Source: Pyropia haitanensis (lineage: Eukaryota; Rhodophyta; Bangiophyceae; Bangiales; Bangiaceae). Taken from it: a stretch of 64,000 nt of DNA. Shown one piece after another: positions 20,288 to 32,137 of the stretch. Positions within the stretch are counted from its first letter, which is position 1. Every line of letters begins with the position of its first letter. The notes below the pieces were generated by a model. That model had not been told where the DNA came from and did not search any database. It was given only the letters and a program-made list of their open reading frames with translations. Where the stretch lies: NCBI GenBank assembly GCA_008729055.1, contig SDUX01000002.1, forward strand, positions 3,499,874-3,563,873. Reading direction: 5' to 3'. The translations under genes were made by a program, and so were the position numbers.

Positions 20288-20784
20288 CTGTGGCGGGCGG
20301 GCGCGGCGCCGTCGTGGGCCGCCGCCCCGCCACGTGGCGGGCGGCCGCCTCCAGCACGCCGCGGCGCGGGCCGGGGCGGAGCGGCACCCCCCTCCACGCG
20401 CCCGCTCTCTGCGGCTGCCCGTCCCGCCCCCCCCCAACCTCCGCCACCGGCTTGCGCTGCCCCGCGCCGTCGCCCCGGTCGGCGTCGCTGCTGCTCTGTG
20501 TCCGCCGTGGTCACCGCTACCCGCCGGCGGTCGCCGCTGCTCCACTCCCAGCGCGGTTGGCCCGCCTGCCATCCCGCCCCACCGGCTGCGGCGGGTCCGC
20601 CCCCGCCCCGCGCGCGGGCGGCGCGGGCGGCGGTCGCCGGCCTCCCCTTCCCGCGCGCACCCGGCCGCGGCGGCCGCCGCCTGGGGGGACCCGCCTCACC
20701 ACGCGGACGGGCGGGCACGCGCACCCTCCTCCACCCCCCCCCCCCCCCATCCCCGGCGGCTCCTCCCCCCTCTCCCCCACGGCC

Positions 20785-21449
20785 ATGGCGCCCCGCGGCG
20801 CGTTTGTGCGCGCCGCCGCCCTCCCCCACCGGCACGCCCGCCGTGGCCGGCGTGTCGGGTGGGCGCGCCCCCCCCCCCCCCCCGCAGCTGCCGCTGGCGT
20901 GGCCCGCCGGCGCGCCCCCCCCCCCGGATGGGCGCGCCCGACGAGCGCCCCCGCGCGGGCCGCCCCGCCGGCGGGGACGAGGACGCGGCGCTGGCGGCGG
21001 CGCTCGACGCCAAGGTGCGGGCGCTCTTTGGGCCCCCGCCGGCGGCAGACGGTGGCGGCGGCGGCGGCGGCGGTGCCGACGGTGCTGCGGCTGGTGGCGG
21101 TGGCCCGTCCGCGGCGGACGTGGAGGCGCGGGAGGTGGCGTCGGCGTGGGCGGTGGTGGCGTCGGTGGTGGCGGCGTCGGTGGTGGCGGGCGCCCTCTTT
21201 ACCGGCCTGTGGGTGTCGGGCGCCGTGCACGGGGCGGGGATGGAGCGGCTGCGGCCAGTCTCGTCGGCCGTGCGCGTGCAGCAGGAGCGGGTCGACGGGG
21301 ACGGGCGGCCAAAGCGGGTCGGCCGGCTGGCGCCGGGGGAGGAGCCGTCGGACTATGTGCCGCCGTACGTGGACCCGGACGCGCTGTTGCGGGAGGAGGC
21401 GGCGCGGTATGACCAGGGGATGACGCCGGTGGACGGCCGGCGGCGGTGA
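20785..21449 (+). CDS. Small protein with one transmembrane helix, possibly organelle-targeted
   Basis: Not recognised. The ATG at 20785 gives MAPRGAFVRAAALPHRHARR, a basic, Ala-rich transit-like start. The frame must shift at the C runs near 20868-20883 and 20917-20928; an intron ending in CAG at 20886 is also possible. The open C-terminal part (ATG at 20931, or upstream) encodes an Asp/Ala helix (DEDAALAAALDAKVRALFG), a Gly linker, a TM helix (AWAVVASVVAASVVAGALFTGLW), then a charged tail including GEEPSDYVPPYVDPDALLRE and the stop at 21447-21449. The coding-like tail is the main evidence. Confidence 0.5.
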
Positions 21450-23424
21450 TGTGGGGGGGGGGCGGGTGGGGAGCGGGAGTGGCCGTTCTTGTGAAAGGGG
21501 GTAGGGGGGGGGGGGAGGGGGGGGCAAAGGAAAAGGGTAGCAGGTGCTGAAAGGCGTCTGTGGCGGGGATGTAGACGTGGTCAGACGACCATGGCAGAGG
21601 GGGGGGGCGAGAGAGGGGGGGAAGGAAGGACGCTGTACTTGTAGGAGACGGGACGCGGCTCCCACTGCCGCTGCCGGCCACACATGCCGGGTGCGTGAGC
21701 GTGCGTGCGGGGGCTCGTGGCTCCGTCGTTGGTCGGCCCGGTGCGGGCGGACCTCGGCGGGGCGTTGTGCGTGGCGTGTCCCTCCTTGCGTTTTTTCTTT
21801 CCCGCGGTTGGTTCCACCCAACCGCGCGGGCACCGCACCTGCCACTGCCCACGCGGGAGGCGGCGCAGCGGCGGGGGTGCGTGGCGGCGGTCGGGCCCGC
21901 CGCCATCCCCACGACCGCCGGTGCCATTCGCTATGCGACGCGCTTGTGCGCCGCGGCGGCGACCATGGTCGGGGCGCCCCGGCTCGCCCGCCCATCCCCG
22001 GCCGGCCACCACGCGCGCGCCGCCGCCGCCGCCGCCACCACCGCAGCGTGCGCGCCGCCGGCGGCGCGCGGCCGCACGCCGCGGCGGCCGCGGCGGGGTC
22101 AGCACCTCGCGCCGGATGGCCACGCAGCGGCACGCTGGCTACCTGCCGCGTCGGCCAGAGTGGCGCCACTGAGAAAACGCAGTTGTGGGAGGTCTGCCGG
22201 CAGCCCTCCTCGTCTGTCTCTAGCGAGCTACGGGACCAAGAAACACATAGGTCAGACGCCGACAGAAAGACGCACGCTCGGGGGGACTGGACGGGGTTGT
22301 GATGGTGATGGATCCGAAAGCGCACGCTGGTTACACCAACTGTGACCTAAAGGGGCCCTGACAGGCGGCCCACCGTGAATTCCGGCCCCACCCAGCATGC
22401 AGTATGTACTTGCCACCCCCCCCCTCATCCCCTGCATCTTGCATCGGTAGTATCCGGCGCCGTCTGTGGTTTTTCCAAAACAGATACACCGTCGCGCGCC
22501 GCCCCCCCCCCAACGCCGCGCCCGCCCGGCGCCGACGCCGACGACGCGCGGCGGCGCGCGGTCGCTGCGGCGCCAATCAGCGCCCGCGGCGCGGTGCGGC
22601 CGCCGGCCGGGCGTGGAGTGTGGGCGGCGGTCCTGCTCCCTCCCCCCCCCCCCCCCCCCCACCCGCGGCGGCCACGGTGCCGGCCGTGCCCCTGGCGCAA
22701 AGCGTGCCACGCTGCCCGCGCTGACCCGGTCTGGCGTCCGCTGCTCCCACCCCCGCCATCCCCCCCCCCGTCCCCCCGCTCCAGCCCGCCACCCCCCCCC
22801 CCCCCCCCCCCCCCCCCTGTTTCCCCTCCCCCGTCGTCGCCGCCTTCCCCACCCCGGTCGACCGCCGCTCGGGCCGGGAACCGCGGTGGTGGCTGCCCGT
22901 CGCGGTGGGCCCCGCCCGCAGACGCGGACGGGATCATCCCCGGGGGGGGGGGGGGTACCGCCCTGCCCGCCGCCGCGCGGCGGCCGCGGCGGTGAGCTCC
23001 GGCTCCCACTGCCGGCCGCGCGCCGCCGTGCGCGGCCGCCGCGGCGCCGCCGCTCCCGCCCCCCCGCCCGTCCACCCCGTCCGCCGTCGTTGGCGACGGC
23101 GCTGTCACCCCCCCTGTCCCCCTCTTTTGTGGTTGCCCGCTGGGCGTCCCGCGCGCCCCCGCCGCGTATCTCCCCTCGCTCGAGCCTGGCCCGACCCCCC
23201 TCCCCTGGTGCCGTCCGCTCGCCGGCAGGTCGCGGTCGCCCCCAGCCATCCCCCCCAAACTCCCCCCCCCCCTCCCCCCCCCCTTCCCCTCCCTCTACCC
23301 CCTCCAACTACCTCCCCTCCCTTAGCCGCCGCCCCCCCCCCCTTCTCCCCCGCCCCCGGCACGCGCTTCCTCGGCCCGCTCTTGACCGCTGCCGCAGGCG
23401 CGCACGCCGCGCCTGCCTGCGCGC
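21450..23424. other. Intergenic region upstream of carrier gene
   Basis: G runs at 21450-21530, mixed sequence to 22150, a more A/T-containing stretch at 22150-22490, then C-run-rich sequence up to the carrier start. No open frame has recognisable motifs. The 22.15-22.49 kb stretch resembles the 18.4-20.3 kb island in base composition, but no shared ends were seen. Confidence 0.55.
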
Positions 23425-23755
23425 ATGAGCGGCACCGCTGGCCGCCACCGCCGCCGCGTGCGCGCCGCGACTGCCGCCGCCGGGGCGGGGTGGGCCGCGC
23501 CGCGGGCGCTGCTGGCCGCCCGCGGCGGCGGCGGCGGCGTCACCCGCGGCAGCGGCAGCAGCGGCGGCGGCGACGGCGACCGGGACGGCAGACGGGAGCG
23601 GGAGCGGGAGAGGGGAGGGGCGAGAGCGGCCGGCGACGACCGCCCGCCGTGGTGGGCGCCGCCGGTGGTGGCCACCTGCCTGTCGCCGCCGCTGACGGGC
23701 CACGGCCGGCCGACGGCACGGGCGGTGGCGGCGGTGGGGGCGCCGCGGCGCGCGC

Positions 23756-23802
<47 letters not shown>

Positions 23803-24615
23803 CTCACGGTAGCGGCGCCGCCGCACCCGCGGCGGCAGTGTTTTTTTCACCGGCGATCCCCGCCGGCGGTGGCGGCGGCCGCCGCGGCGGGCCCGCCCCC
23901 CCCCCCACGCGCCCCCGCACCGGCGCCGCCACCCGCGGCGGCGGCGCGCGGCGGCGGCCGCCCGTGGTGGCACCGCCCCGCCCGTGGCGCGGCGCGGCCA
24001 CAGTCGCCGACGGCTGCTGGCGGCGGCGGGCCCGGCGCTACCCCCCCGCCACCCCCCCAGCCCCCCGCGGGTGGTCGTGGGTCCCGGAGAGGACCCCGGC
24101 TGGCCGCCTTTTTCGACCTCCCCCGCCTCCTCGCGGGCGGCCGGCGGGCCGACGCGCCGCCGCGGATGGCCGCCGCGGGGGCGGGCCGGCCACGGGCGGC
24201 GGGCGCGCCACACCCGTTCCCGCCGCCGTCGCCGGCGGGCGTCGCGACCGGCGGGTCGGGCTCGCCGGTGCTGGCGGTGGCGCGGCTGGGCGGCCTGCTC
24301 TTTCGGGGCGGCCATGACCAGCCGGGCCTGAGCGCGCCGCCGCCGGCGTATGCCGTTGCGGGGGCGGGCGCCGCGGCGGCCGCTGCTGGTGCTGCTGGCG
24401 CTGCTGGCGCTGCCGGCGGCGGCGGCGGCGGCGGCGGTGGCGGCGGGCAGGGGGCGGGGGCGGGTGCGCCGGCGGGTCGGCCCGCACCCGCGATGGTGGC
24501 GGCGACGCCCCTCTTTACCCCGTCCGCGGGGCCGCCGCCGCACGCCGACGCTGCCGCGGCGGCCGCGATGGCGGGGGCGGCCGCGGCGGCCACGCCGGGC
24601 GGCGGCCGGAGAGGG

Positions 24616-24646
<31 letters not shown>

Positions 24647-26187
24647 GCGGCGGCGGCGTGGCCGAGGCCAAGCTCTTTCGTGACGTGGAGCGGCTGCAGC
24701 GGGTGGCGCAGTTCACGTCGGGCGCGCTCGCCGGCCTGGTCAACACGCTCGTCCTCTCCCCGCTGGACGTGGTCAAGACGCGCCTCCAAACGCAGGGCGC
24801 GGCGGGGTCGGTCGCACGCTACTCGGGCGTCGGCAACACGCTCCGCATGATCCTGCGGGAGGAGGGGGCGCTCTCCTACTACAAGGGCCTCTCCGCGTCG
24901 CTGTGGGCGTTTGTGCCCAACTGGGCCATCTACTGGTTCACGTACGAGGAGCTCAAGCGGCGGCTCGGCGTCAATGCCATGGCCGCTGCGGCGCCGGCGG
25001 GCGCGGGGGGGACGGGGGGGGGTCAGGGGCAGCGCGAGTCCCGCCTGCTGCCGTTTGCGTACATGGCGTCGGCCGTGGGCGCGGGGGCCGTGACGGCGGT
25101 GACGACGGCGCCGTTTTGGGTCGTCAAGACGCGGATGCAGCTGGACGTACGTGCGGCGCGTGATGAGCTGTCTGGACCAGGACCCTGCGGTGGATGCTCG
25201 ATGGCATCGCGGTGTGGGGGTCACCGGCTCACTCTCTCTTTCTGCGGTTGGGCTGCACGACGTGTGGCCCACCGGTTCCTTTCCGGGGCTGCCGCCGTGG
25301 CGTGTGTGCTCGTTACTAACGCATGTGTCGCTCTCCCTGCCTCTTTTGCCTTGTTCTTGTGCGTGCTGCTGTTGCGTTGTTGTTCCACCAACGCTCCCCC
25401 CCCCCCCTCTCCACAGATGGCGGTCGGCGCCAACCGGCGGTACACGTCTGTCCCCCAAGGCTTCCGTAAGATTATTGCTGAGGAGGGCTTTGCGAGCCTC
25501 TACAAGGGCCTCACCCCCACGCTGCTGGGCCTCGTCCACGTGGGCGTCCAGTTCCCCCTGTACGAGCGCACCAAGTCGTGGCTCAGCCGCGGTCGGGAGG
25601 AGGAGCTGACGGCGGGCCACCTGATGATCGCGGCGTCGGTGTCCAAGCTGACGGCCTCTGTAGCGGCGTACCCCCATGAGGTGGTCCGGACCAAGCTGCA
25701 GGTGGACGCGACGTCGCTCCGCGCGCTCGCCCACGGCAGCGCGCGGCAATCCGAGCTCCACCGCGCGCGGGCGGTGCTGTCGCAAATCCTGCGGGAGGAG
25801 GGCCCGCGGGGCCTCTACCGGGGCCTGACGTCCAACCTCCTCCGCACCGTGCCGGCGTGTATGCTGACGTTTACGAGCTACGAGCTGGCCAAGCGCTACT
25901 TTGGGGTGGTCGCCACCCAGTACAAGGAGCGCGAGCAGGCGGCGGCGAGCAGCGTGCGGGGGGTGGAGCGGCCAGAGGCGGCGCCCCCGGCAGAGGGGGG
26001 CGGCGGCTCTGCGGCTGCGGCGGCTGCTGCCGCCGCCGCTGCCGCCGCTGCCGCCGCCCGCGCGGGGGGCGACATGGACCGGGAGGCGCTGGCGGCGGCG
26101 CCATCAGCAGCGTCGCCGATTGGCCTGTCCCGGCGGCCGTCATCGACGCCCGAGACGCCGGTGCCGGCGGTGGTACGTGGTAGGTAG
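23425..26187 (+). CDS. Mitochondrial carrier (SLC25), NAD+/pyrimidine nucleotide/folate-type
   Basis: A solute carrier of inner mitochondrial or plastid membranes. Exons 23425-25146 and 25417-26187 flank a 270-nt intron. Three carrier repeats are seen. Repeat 1 has SPLDVVKTRLQ and PNWAIYWFTYEELK. Repeat 2 has APFWVVKTRMQ, with W where D is usual. Repeat 3 has YPHEVVRTKLQ and RTVPACMLTFTSYE. The NWAIYF/WFTYE, LLGLVHVGVQFPLYE and PACMLTFTSYE signatures match the NDT/YIA6 NAD+ carriers and related SLC25A32/33/36 proteins. About 420 low-complexity residues precede the first repeat if the ATG at 23425 is used; in-frame ATGs at 24493 or 24568 would give a normal-sized carrier. The tail is Ala-rich. 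A GTACGT at 26173, just before the stop, leaves room for a further exon. Confidence 0.9.
25147..25416 (+). other. Intron of SLC25 carrier gene
   Basis: 270 nt, phase 0, donor GTACGT, acceptor tctccacag. It interrupts repeat 2 after KTRMQLD and resumes at MAVGANRRYTSVPQGF. It is a multiple of three with no stop codon, so the frame reads through if the intron is retained. Confidence 0.85.
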
Positions 26188-26841
26188 GACGCGGCCGAGT
26201 CGGGGGCGTGACGTTTTTTTTTTTTTTCTTCCCGGTGGCAATGGCAGTCGCTCCACCCCAGTCGGCTGGGCTAGGTTGCGAAAACATTTACTTTGACGGC
26301 CTCGTCGCCTTCTCCCTCTTCCACTCAACATCGTATCGCCTGTTGCCTGCACGTCGTTCTGGGCGACGCCCAGCCGTCGACGCACGGCTCGTGCGCGGTT
26401 GGAGGGCACGTTGTGCGGTGGACCTCTTCTGTGCGAGAGATGGGCGTGCATGCCACGCACGAGATGGCGGTGCATGCAAAAGCACCGACGCACCCGGATA
26501 GCGACTGATCTGGGGCTGGTCACCACGTCCATCGGGCCACACACCCTCCGGCCAAGTAGCTCGCATAATTATTTTGAGGCACAAACCAATACTGTAAGAC
26601 AATGTATTGAGATCGTCCGAGGACCAGCCTGCTCGGAGGACCGGCGAGCACGTGCCTGACGAGCTGCTTCCAACCCCCCTCTCCCACGGGCGCGGTGGCG
26701 TCAACGTCCGAGCCAGTGTGCGTCCATGTGCCACGGGCACGTGTGCCCGGCGTGGCGCCCCCCTCCCCGTCCCCCCTGATCGTGCCCGTGGTGGTTGTGT
26801 TGGCGTCCCCCTCTGGCTGCCGCCCCGATTTTGTCCTGACC
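26188..26841. other. Intergenic, carrier to IFRD
   Basis: Less G+C-rich than its surroundings. Contains a T run at 26214-26227 and an A/T-rich patch at 26555-26600. No supported gene; probably carrier 3' UTR and IFRD promoter. Confidence 0.6.
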
Positions 26842-28383
26842 ATGGCTCGCCGTGGCCGTCGCCGCGGCGGCCGAGGCTCTGACGACAGCGACGGCGGCGG
26901 CAGCACGGCGACGGTCTCCACGGTCTCTGCCGCTGGCGGCGGCGTCGACAGTGACGCCTCCACCGACGGCGAGGGCCACGACGGCAGCTTTGCAGCAGAG
27001 GCCGAGGCCCTCTGTGACAAGCGCCGCTGGGTCCGCACCGACGCGCTGTCCCGCCTCACCGCCCGCCTCTGCGCGGGCGTGCCGGCGGCGGCGCTCGAGC
27101 TCCGCGCCGTCGGCGAGGCGCTCGCCGACGCGCTGCTGCGGCACAGCCTCAAGCGCGGGGACGCGGCCGAGGCGGCCGCCGCGGCGCGGCTCCTCGGCGT
27201 CCTCGTCCTGACGCTCGTCGACGGCGACGACAGCGGCCCCGCGGCGGCCGCGTCGATTGCCACGCGCGCCGCCGAGGCGCTCCTCTTTCGCGGCCGCCAC
27301 GCGTCGTGCGCGGCGCCGGGGGCGGCGGCAGAGGCCACCGCGCTGTGCCTCTTCCTCGCGTCGGACGACGCGACCGAGACGGACGACGCGCTCGGCGTGC
27401 TGGAGCGGGCGCTGACGCCGGCGGGGGTGCGGGCCAACAAGGCCGCCGCGGCGCCGGTCGCGCGCGCGTGGACGCTGCTCGCGTCGACGCTCCGGCCGGC
27501 GGCGCTGGTGTCCCGCGTCAGCCGCGGCGCCTACACGCGGGTGGCGCCCGGCTCGCCGCCGAGCGGGCCCCCGCCGGTGAGCGTGGCGGCGTCGCTGCGG
27601 AAGCTCGCCACACAGGTGGTGGATAGTGACGCGCGGTTGGCGGCCGCCCAGGCGCTGGGCCTCATCCTCGAGGCCCGCGCCGCGGGGGGGGATACCGACG
27701 ATGACAGCGACGGGCCGGGCGACGCGCACTGGGGCGACACCACCGACGAGGAGGACACGGACGGGGGGCTCGTCGGGACGGGCCGCCCCCGTCGGTCAGA
27801 GGCGGTCAAGGCGTCGGCGGCTGCCGCGGCGGCCGCCGCCGCCGCCGCCCGCGCCGCCCGCCGCCAAGCCGAGGCCGACTCGATGGGCCTCGTCGCCGCC
27901 GCGCTCGCCGACGTGGCGCTGGACAGCGCCAGCTCCGGGTCGCGGGTGCCCAAGGCGCAGCGCGCGGGCCGCCGCGCGTTGGCCGCCGCCGCGGCCGCCC
28001 GCGGCGGTGTCGGCGGCGGCGCCGCCGCCGCCGACGCGGACGTGGTGACGCTCGGCGACGGCGGGGAGGTGGTGGCGGCCGCGACGGCCGGCGACCGGCG
28101 GCGGCTCGACGCGGTGCGGCGGCTGCTCGGGTCGGGCCTGCGGCCACACCTAGAGGCCAACAGCGTGCTGCGGGCGGTGTTTGACCTGCCGCCGGCGGTG
28201 GCGGCGTTTGTGGACGAGCCAGCCGAGGGGGGGGGGGGGGGGGGGCGCGACGCCCGCGCGCTGGCCAAGTCCGCGCGCGCGAGCGGGCGGGCGGCGGCGG
28301 GCAAGGAGCGGCAGAAGAGCATCAGCCGGCGGCGGGTGACGCGCGACCGGCAGCGGTCTGGGATGGCGGATGACGACGGATAG
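26842..28383 (+). CDS. IFRD1/IFRD2 family protein (interferon-related developmental regulator)
   Basis: 513 residues from the ATG in gaccATGgctcgc. The opening MARRGRRRGGRGSDDSDGG, a Ser/Thr-rich segment and a helical HEAT-like N-terminal region (AEALCDKRRWVRTDALSRL onward) follow family architecture. Matching blocks include ASDDATETDDALGVLERAL, SDARLAAAQALGLILEAR and, at the C-terminus, LLGSGLRPHLEANSVLRAVF, followed by a basic tail. The last block corresponds to the IFRD C-terminal domain. Family members act in transcription control and, for IFRD2, on translationally inactive ribosomes; the role here is inferred. A long Ala-rich insert and acidic DDDSDGPGD segments sit in the middle. The frame stays open through a G run of about 16 near 28227-28243. 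Confidence 0.85.
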   Translation: MARRGRRRGGRGSDDSDGGGSTATVSTVSAAGGGVDSDASTDGEGHDGSFAAEAEALCDKRRWVRTDALSRLTARLCAGVPAAALELRAVGEALADALLRHSLKRGDAAEAAAAARLLGVLVLTLVDGDDSGPAAAASIATRAAEALLFRGRHASCAAPGAAAEATALCLFLASDDATETDDALGVLERALTPAGVRANKAAAAPVARAWTLLASTLRPAALVSRVSRGAYTRVAPGSPPSGPPPVSVAASLRKLATQVVDSDARLAAAQALGLILEARAAGGDTDDDSDGPGDAHWGDTTDEEDTDGGLVGTGRPRRSEAVKASAAAAAAAAAAARAARRQAEADSMGLVAAALADVALDSASSGSRVPKAQRAGRRALAAAAAARGGVGGGAAAADADVVTLGDGGEVVAAATAGDRRRLDAVRRLLGSGLRPHLEANSVLRAVFDLPPAVAAFVDEPAEGGGGGGRDARALAKSARASGRAAAGKERQKSISRRRVTRDRQRSGMADDDG

Positions 28384-29324
28384 AGGGGTGGGGGAGCGTT
28401 TTGGAAGGGGGTGGGCGGGGATGGGGCGCGGGTGTGGGGGTTTTTGTTGCAGGGGGTGCGAGGGGGCACCAACGGGTTCAGAGGAGAGCAGGGGGCGTTG
28501 GCCCTTTTGTTTGGCACCGCTCGTTTCCGTTTGCTTTTGTTACTGTTTTGTGTCGTACGTGCCGTTTTTTTCCTCTGTTTTCTTTGCCTTTATCCTCCCT
28601 GCCATCTGGTGCGCTTGCGCTCGTGTCCGCGCAGGGACGGTGCCGCGACCGGCGCCTTGCTGGACAGCGGCTGGGGAAACGGACCCATCCACTGCTCCCG
28701 ACTGCTCGTGTTGGCATGGCCAGATGGCCAGGGCCTTGTCCCATGAGGATGCCGCACCTGTGTCGACCGCGACGCGCAGACGCGGTCCCAGGCCTTGCGC
28801 GCGCCGTCCGCACAGGTCACGCTGCATCATCATCCAGCGAGCGGCGTACTGTAAACCAACGTGATGGCGACTGTCCGCGGCAATCGTCTGCACTCTTGAT
28901 TTTCTTGCTGGCGCGGGCGCCCGCGCTGGCCCGTGCGCTGTGCGCCGCCGCGTGCCGTGCCGGCTGTGGCCCTGCCGGTTCCCGCCACGCGCGTGCCAGC
29001 CGGGCCTGCCCGCGGACAAGACCGGCCTGCTGCCCGCCGGTGCGTCACGACTCCATCGGCCGCACGCCCACCCCCCCCCCCCCCCCCCTCTTGCTGCACC
29101 GCGCCGACCTCCCCCCACCCCCCCCCTTTTGCCCACGCCGCTACCGCTCTTGCGCCCCTTTACCGGCACCGGCACCACCAAGACGCGCCGCTGCCGGCCG
29201 TGCGGACGGAGCCGGTGGGCGTTCCCCCCCCCCGCCGCCGCTCGCCGCGCTCCTCCGCCCTCCCCCCACCCCGCCAGACGCCGCCCACCCGCCAGCGGGG
29301 CTGACTCCGCGACCGCCCTCCACC
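28384..29324. other. Intergenic, IFRD to FA2H
   Basis: T-rich patches at 28500-28610 and C-runs at 29060-29280 just upstream of the FA2H start. Nothing with protein motifs. Confidence 0.55.
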
Positions 29325-30562
29325 ATGGGCGCGGGCGGCGACTCCTCCACGGCCGTGCGGCGTCGACCCGGCGGCGCCCCCCCGTCGGGGGGCGGTAGTG
29401 ACGGGCCGGCCAAGCCCGGCGCCGCCCCCCCCGCGTCTGCCGCCCCGCCCTCACCCCCCGCCGCCGCCACCGCCACCACCGCCGCCGCTGCCGGCGACGC
29501 GGACGCGGACGCGTACGTGCTGACGCGGAAGCTCGTCGCGCAGCACCGGACGCCGACGCACGCGTGGGTCATCGCGTCGGGCGTCGTGTACGACGTGACG
29601 GGCTTCCTCGACGCCCACCCGGGGGGGGCCGCCGTGCTGCTGCCGCACCTGGGCGGCGACGTGACGGCGTTGATGGAGGGCAGGGGGGGGGGGGGGGCGC
29701 CCGCCACGTGCACTCCAAGTTTGCGTACCAGCAGCTCGCCAAGTACCGGGTGGGCGCGCTCGCTGGCGGTGACGAGGCGGGGGGGGGGGCGGCGGCCGCC
29801 GCGGCCGAGGCGGACGGCAACGTGGACCCCGCGACGGGCAAGCCGCTGGTGGACTGGGACGGGGTGCTGCTGCACCAGGTGGGCCTGCTCGGCGACAAGT
29901 ACGACGGGTGGATCCACTCGTTCCCCACCGCGGACGGGACGGTGAGCATGTTCCCCATCCCGTGGGTGGAGGCGCTGACCAAGTGCCCCTGGTACGTGCC
30001 GCTCCTGTTTTGGATTCCGGTGCTGATCGCCGAGATGGTGCACTACGCGCACCTGATGGGGGGGGTGGCGGCGATTGAGCCGCTCCCGTTCCTGGGCTGG
30101 GGCGCCGCCGGCGGCGCGGGGTGGCTGCTCTTTGAGTACTCCCTCCACCGGTGGGTGTTCCACGCGGTGCCCGGCGGCTACTGGGGCAACATCTTTCACT
30201 TTCTGCTCCACGGGCACCACCACATTACGCCGATGGACTTTGACCGGCTGGTCTTCCCGCCCGTCCCGGCGATGCTCGTCGGGTGGCCCATCTGGCTGGG
30301 CGCGCCGGCGGTGCTCGGCGACCGCGCGGGCTACCCGTGGCTCGCCGGCTTCCTCATTGGGTACCTCATCTACGACATGACGCACTACTGGATCCACCGC
30401 GCCGAGCCGGGCTGGGCGTGGCTCAAGGCGCAGAAGCGGCGGCACACGCTGCACCACTTTTTCAACCCGCGGGTGAATTACGGGATTAGCAACGGGGTGG
30501 TGGACGTGCTGTTTGGGACGCTGCGGAACCCGGCGGCCAAGGCGGCGGCGCGGGCGTCGTGA
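29325..30562 (+). CDS. FA2H: Cytochrome b5-fused fatty acid 2-hydroxylase
   Basis: An ER membrane di-iron enzyme that 2-hydroxylates acyl chains for sphingolipids; Scs7/FAH family. Start ATG lies in a CCACCATGG context. The N-terminal cytochrome b5 domain has HPGG at residues 98-101 and HLGGDVTALMEG. The frame then breaks at the G run 29683-29697 and continues in another frame with HVHSKFAYQQLAKYRVG, which completes the b5 domain. The hydroxylase part has TM segments (PLLFWIPVLIAEMV, GGAGWLLFEYSL) and the histidine motifs HRWVFH, HFLLHGHHH, HYWIHR and RHTLHHFF, needed for the metal site. The end matches family ends. Without the run error the protein would be about 410 residues, close to the family norm plus an N-terminal extension. 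Confidence 0.9.
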
Positions 30563-31277
30563 GGGGGGCGCGCCGCTGAAGCGGAAAGGGTGAGGGGGAG
30601 GGGGAGGGCGGCGCGGCGTGCTGTATGGCGTGTGGCATCCTGTTTTTCGGCGTTGCGCTTGTCCCTTTTGTGCTCCGTAGCCTCCTGTTTCTAGTTTTTT
30701 TTTTTTTTCGTGGGCAGCCATGGCGCGGTCACGGACTGTGGGGCCCGCCTCTTTTTTTTTCTTGTCTCGGTGCGCTGTTGTTCCCCGCTGTCGCTGCCTT
30801 CCCCTCCGCCCTCGTCTCTGGCACGCCACCGCGCGCTCGCGCGGGCCATTGCCAGAGTGCGCGCACCACACACCCACGCCCACGGGGCAAGCGTCCGCCC
30901 CTGCCGGTCGGGGCGCTCGCGGTCGGCTGTGCGACTGGGGACGCGGGCGGGGGCAGGCGGTCGCCCGTGGCACGCCCGTTTCCAGGCCCTACCCGCACCC
31001 ACGCTGCCTCCCCAGATGCCGGCGCGGCCACGCCATCCCCCCCCCCGCCTGGGGTGTCCCGCCAGCCCCCCCTTGCACCCCGCGACCGCGGCGCGTCGCG
31101 GCCGCTCCCACCGCGGCGGCGGTCCCCATTGGCCCGCCCGCAGCGGCTGCGCCGCCGCCGCCGCCGCCGGCGGTCGACTGGTGCCCCCCCCCGACGCCAG
31201 CGACGCCGCCACAGCCGCGCCGACCCGCCGGCGCGCCACCACCGGCTGCCGGCCGTTGGGGCGACGGAAACGCGCGG

Positions 31278-31322
<45 letters not shown>

Positions 31323-31938
31323 CGCGGCGGTGGTGCAGGGGTGGCGGCGGCGGCGGCGGCGACGGCCCAGGGGGGAAGGGGCGTGGATGGCACCGGCACG
31401 CCCGCCACGCAGGCGGCGGTGACGGAGCCAGCCGCGGCGCGGATGCGGACTGTGGACTGCGTCCGAGGGGAAGGCGCCCACTGGGCGGCGGTCCATACGC
31501 GTCGCGTGTGCGCGTGTTCCCCGCCGTGGCACCGCCACCGCCTTTGACAAGTGTGGTGCGGACCGCCGACGCCCACAGCAGACGGCTCCCCTGCCTCGCC
31601 CATACAGGCCGCTCGCACTCGGTTCGCGACTGGGGGGCACCCACAGGCCCCCATAGAGGGGCGCGCGCTCCCGCGTCACGCCCGACACAAGCCAACGCCC
31701 CCTCCCCCCCGCCCCCCCCCCCCCCCCACCCCCTTCCGACACCGCTGCCGCCCGCCCCCCCCCGTGCACCTCACACCACCACGCGCCGCGGTCCACCCCA
31801 GCACCCCCCACCCCCCCCCCCCCCCCCCCCCCAGCGCCGCGGCGCGGCCGCCACCACGCTCGGCGGCCGCACAGCCGCCGCGACGGCCGCCGCCGCGGGC
31901 GCCGCCGCCGCCAGCCGTGGCCCGCGGGCGCCCCCCCC
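30563..31938. other. Convergent 3' region between FA2H and the next minus-strand gene
   Basis: T-rich patches at 30680-30780 and C-run regions at 31700-31835. Coding-like short pieces exist at 31016-31540 on plus, preceded by a possible acceptor (cccag at 31011-31015), but no conserved motif was recognised. I call no gene. Confidence 0.5.
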
Positions 31939-32102
31939 TCAGCGGTCCCCGGCGGGCGGCTGCTCCCCCCCCCCCCCCCCCCTGCCGCGCGCCTCGGCCG
32001 CGGCGAGCAGCGCCAGCAGCGCGTCGCGCTGCGCCTCGCGGTCGCGCAGCGACCGCCGCAGGCGCACCACCTCTGCCCGCGAGCGGCGCAGCCGGGCGAG
32101 CC

Positions 32103-32137
<35 letters not shown>

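Noticed and set aside
31016..31540. Extra exon or gene downstream of FA2H
   Set aside because: There is an acceptor-like site and coding-like composition, but FA2H already ends at a normal family terminus and no motif is seen.
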